Below are positions 63,129 through 64,000 of a DNA stretch of 64,000 bases, in pieces. This DNA comes from Candidatus Saccharimonadota bacterium (lineage in GTDB: Bacteria > Patescibacteriota > Saccharimonadia > Saccharimonadales > UBA10212). The stretch spans positions 64,846-128,845 of the forward strand of contig JACOWW010000002.1 in NCBI GenBank assembly GCA_016176605.1, in the 5' to 3' direction. The position numbers were made by a program, and so were the translations under genes. Numbering within the stretch: position 1 is the stretch's first letter; each line of letters starts with the position of its first letter. The notes beneath the pieces were generated by a model, which did no database searches, was not told where the DNA came from, and worked only from the letters and a program-made list of their open reading frames with translations.

Positions 63129-63990
63129 AAAAAATCGGCTGAATCGGCGTAAGTTTTCTGCCCAAGGTGGTCAAAAGCCGGCGCCGCGTTACTACTTTAG
63201 ATCATCTGGGCCAGCCGCTGCCAGCCCGTTTCAGAGACGACCAGCTGCCACTAAACCACGAAGCGGCATTCTTAAACGGATCAAAAATGCAGTTGTGGCG
63301 ATAGTTTTGGTTGCCGGCCTCGTATACAGTCTGATTATCAAACCTCGTCCTGAAGTGTTGGTGGCTGATACCAGCTATCATCCAGCCAGCGTCTATCAAT
63401 CGGCGGCCCAAGCGACGTTAATGCCACTGCGTAATCGCAATAAATTGACTTTGGATAAAAACGCCATCAGTTCCGCCATGAAGCGGCAATTTCCAGAAAT
63501 TTCCTTTGTCGAGTTGAAACTGCCGCTGCTGCGTCAAATACCGACTTTTAAAATTGACATTGCCGCGCCAACCTTCAATTTAAGCAGTGCCAATAATCTA
63601 TATATCGTCGGCGCTAATGGCGTCGTAGTAGCCGCCAGCGGCCAATTGCCAAATTTATCGAAGTTACCAACGGTCATTGACCAGTCGGGTTTTGAGGCCA
63701 GCCCTGGTAAGCAAGTGCTAAGCACCGAAGCGATCGCCTTTATCAACACCATACTTGTCCAGTGCCAGCGGGCCGGTGTTAATGTTCAATCGCTGACTTT
63801 ACCGGCGGCGCCCCAAGCCCTCGAACTGAGGGCCAGCGGCAGCCCCTATTTTGTTAAATTCGACCTTGGCGGTGACGCCACGCTCCAGGCAGGGCAGTAC
63901 CTAGCCGCCAAGCACCAGTTTGACAGCGAAAATACTCAGCCCAGCCAATATCTAGACGTCCGTGTGGCTGGAAAGATTTATTACAAGTAG
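63112..63990 (+). CDS. FtsQ/DivIB-like bitopic protein
   Basis: 292 residues: a basic cytoplasmic head (RLLSRKNRLNRRKFSAQGGQ), one helix (AVVAIVLVAGLVYSLII), then an external part with a POTRA-like region (LDKNAISSAMKRQFPEISFVELKLPL) and a beta domain. The position after murG and the topology suit FtsQ, but sequence similarity is weak. The usual murB/murC genes between murG and ftsQ are absent. It ends 10 bases before the window end. Confidence 0.7.
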   Translation: MRLLSRKNRLNRRKFSAQGGQKPAPRYYFRSSGPAAASPFQRRPAATKPRSGILKRIKNAVVAIVLVAGLVYSLIIKPRPEVLVADTSYHPASVYQSAAQATLMPLRNRNKLTLDKNAISSAMKRQFPEISFVELKLPLLRQIPTFKIDIAAPTFNLSSANNLYIVGANGVVVAASGQLPNLSKLPTVIDQSGFEASPGKQVLSTEAIAFINTILVQCQRAGVNVQSLTLPAAPQALELRASGSPYFVKFDLGGDATLQAGQYLAAKHQFDSENTQPSQYLDVRVAGKIYYK

Positions 63991-64000
63991 ATCACATACC

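Noticed and set aside
1-64000. Recoded UGA as in Gracilibacteria or SR1
   Set aside because: Several genes end in TGA at the expected length, no conserved Gly is encoded by TGA, and RF2 is intact.
1-64000. tRNA, tmRNA, RNase P or rRNA genes
   Set aside because: No TTCGA-type T-loop with matching acceptor stem or other hallmark was seen in any gap; small RNAs outside the gaps cannot be excluded by eye.

Overview
The window looks like part of a small-genome bacterium of the Candidate Phyla Radiation (Patescibacteria), most likely Saccharibacteria-like (confidence about 0.6). Supporting signs are mid GC content, densely packed single-copy housekeeping genes, a 154-residue EF-Ts, a class I lysyl-tRNA synthetase, SecA without its C-terminal zinc motif, and a cell-division cluster without the usual murC-F ligases. 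The standard genetic code applies: TGA is used as a stop and an intact RF2 gene is present. I found no rRNA, tRNA, CRISPR array or complete transposase.

Layout. 0-12.4 kb: translation and protein quality genes (rpsB end, tsf, frr, rseP, CPBP protease, CsaA-like protein, proS, greA, lysS, lysA, mpg) and an ABC exporter. Two inverted small membrane genes sit where pyrH would be expected. 12.4-17.8 kb: an accessory zone with an ArsR-like regulator, msrA, a PEBP protein, a Crp/Fnr regulator, a YggT protein, a RecB-like nuclease and a patatin. 17.8-31.9 kb: serS, secA, an M16 peptidase, an unknown protein beside a reverse-transcriptase remnant, prfB, then ftsE-ftsX-PcsB-like hydrolase-ctpA, and pyrG. 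32-44 kb: rpmA, a Trm11-like methyltransferase, a flippase-like protein, xseAB, a degenerate histidine kinase with a receiver, recO, glyS, a HigBA-type toxin-antitoxin pair, def and a dehydrogenase. 44-48 kb: a compact run of small accessory enzymes. 48.1-51.6 kb: a pyrD-pyrB-pyrC operon. 51.6-55.3 kb: a large unknown protein, a GH1 beta-glucosidase and an unknown membrane protein. 55.4-64 kb: the division and wall cluster mraZ-rsmH-ftsL-ftsI-mraY-ftsW-murG-ftsQ.

The most interesting content lies between the genes. (1) Three loci (proS, lysA and pyrDBC) look like transcription attenuators. Each has a near-consensus promoter, a leader peptide starting at or within a few bases of the predicted transcription start, and an intrinsic terminator. 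At proS and lysA a competing antiterminator is visible; the proS leader peptide carries three Pro codons and the lysA one three tandem Thr codons. The pyr leader peptide instead runs through its terminator and overlaps the pyrD start. (2) A structured RNA motif with compensating stem changes precedes both mraZ and rsmH. (3) Several families of small palindromic elements occupy intergenic gaps, gene 3' ends and even coding frames. One family is twice found between a diverged 5' stub of a gene and the intact gene. Another class consists of iterated short words arranged as inverted repeats, with a different word at each locus. All calls are from reading the sequence; no database search or folding program was run.
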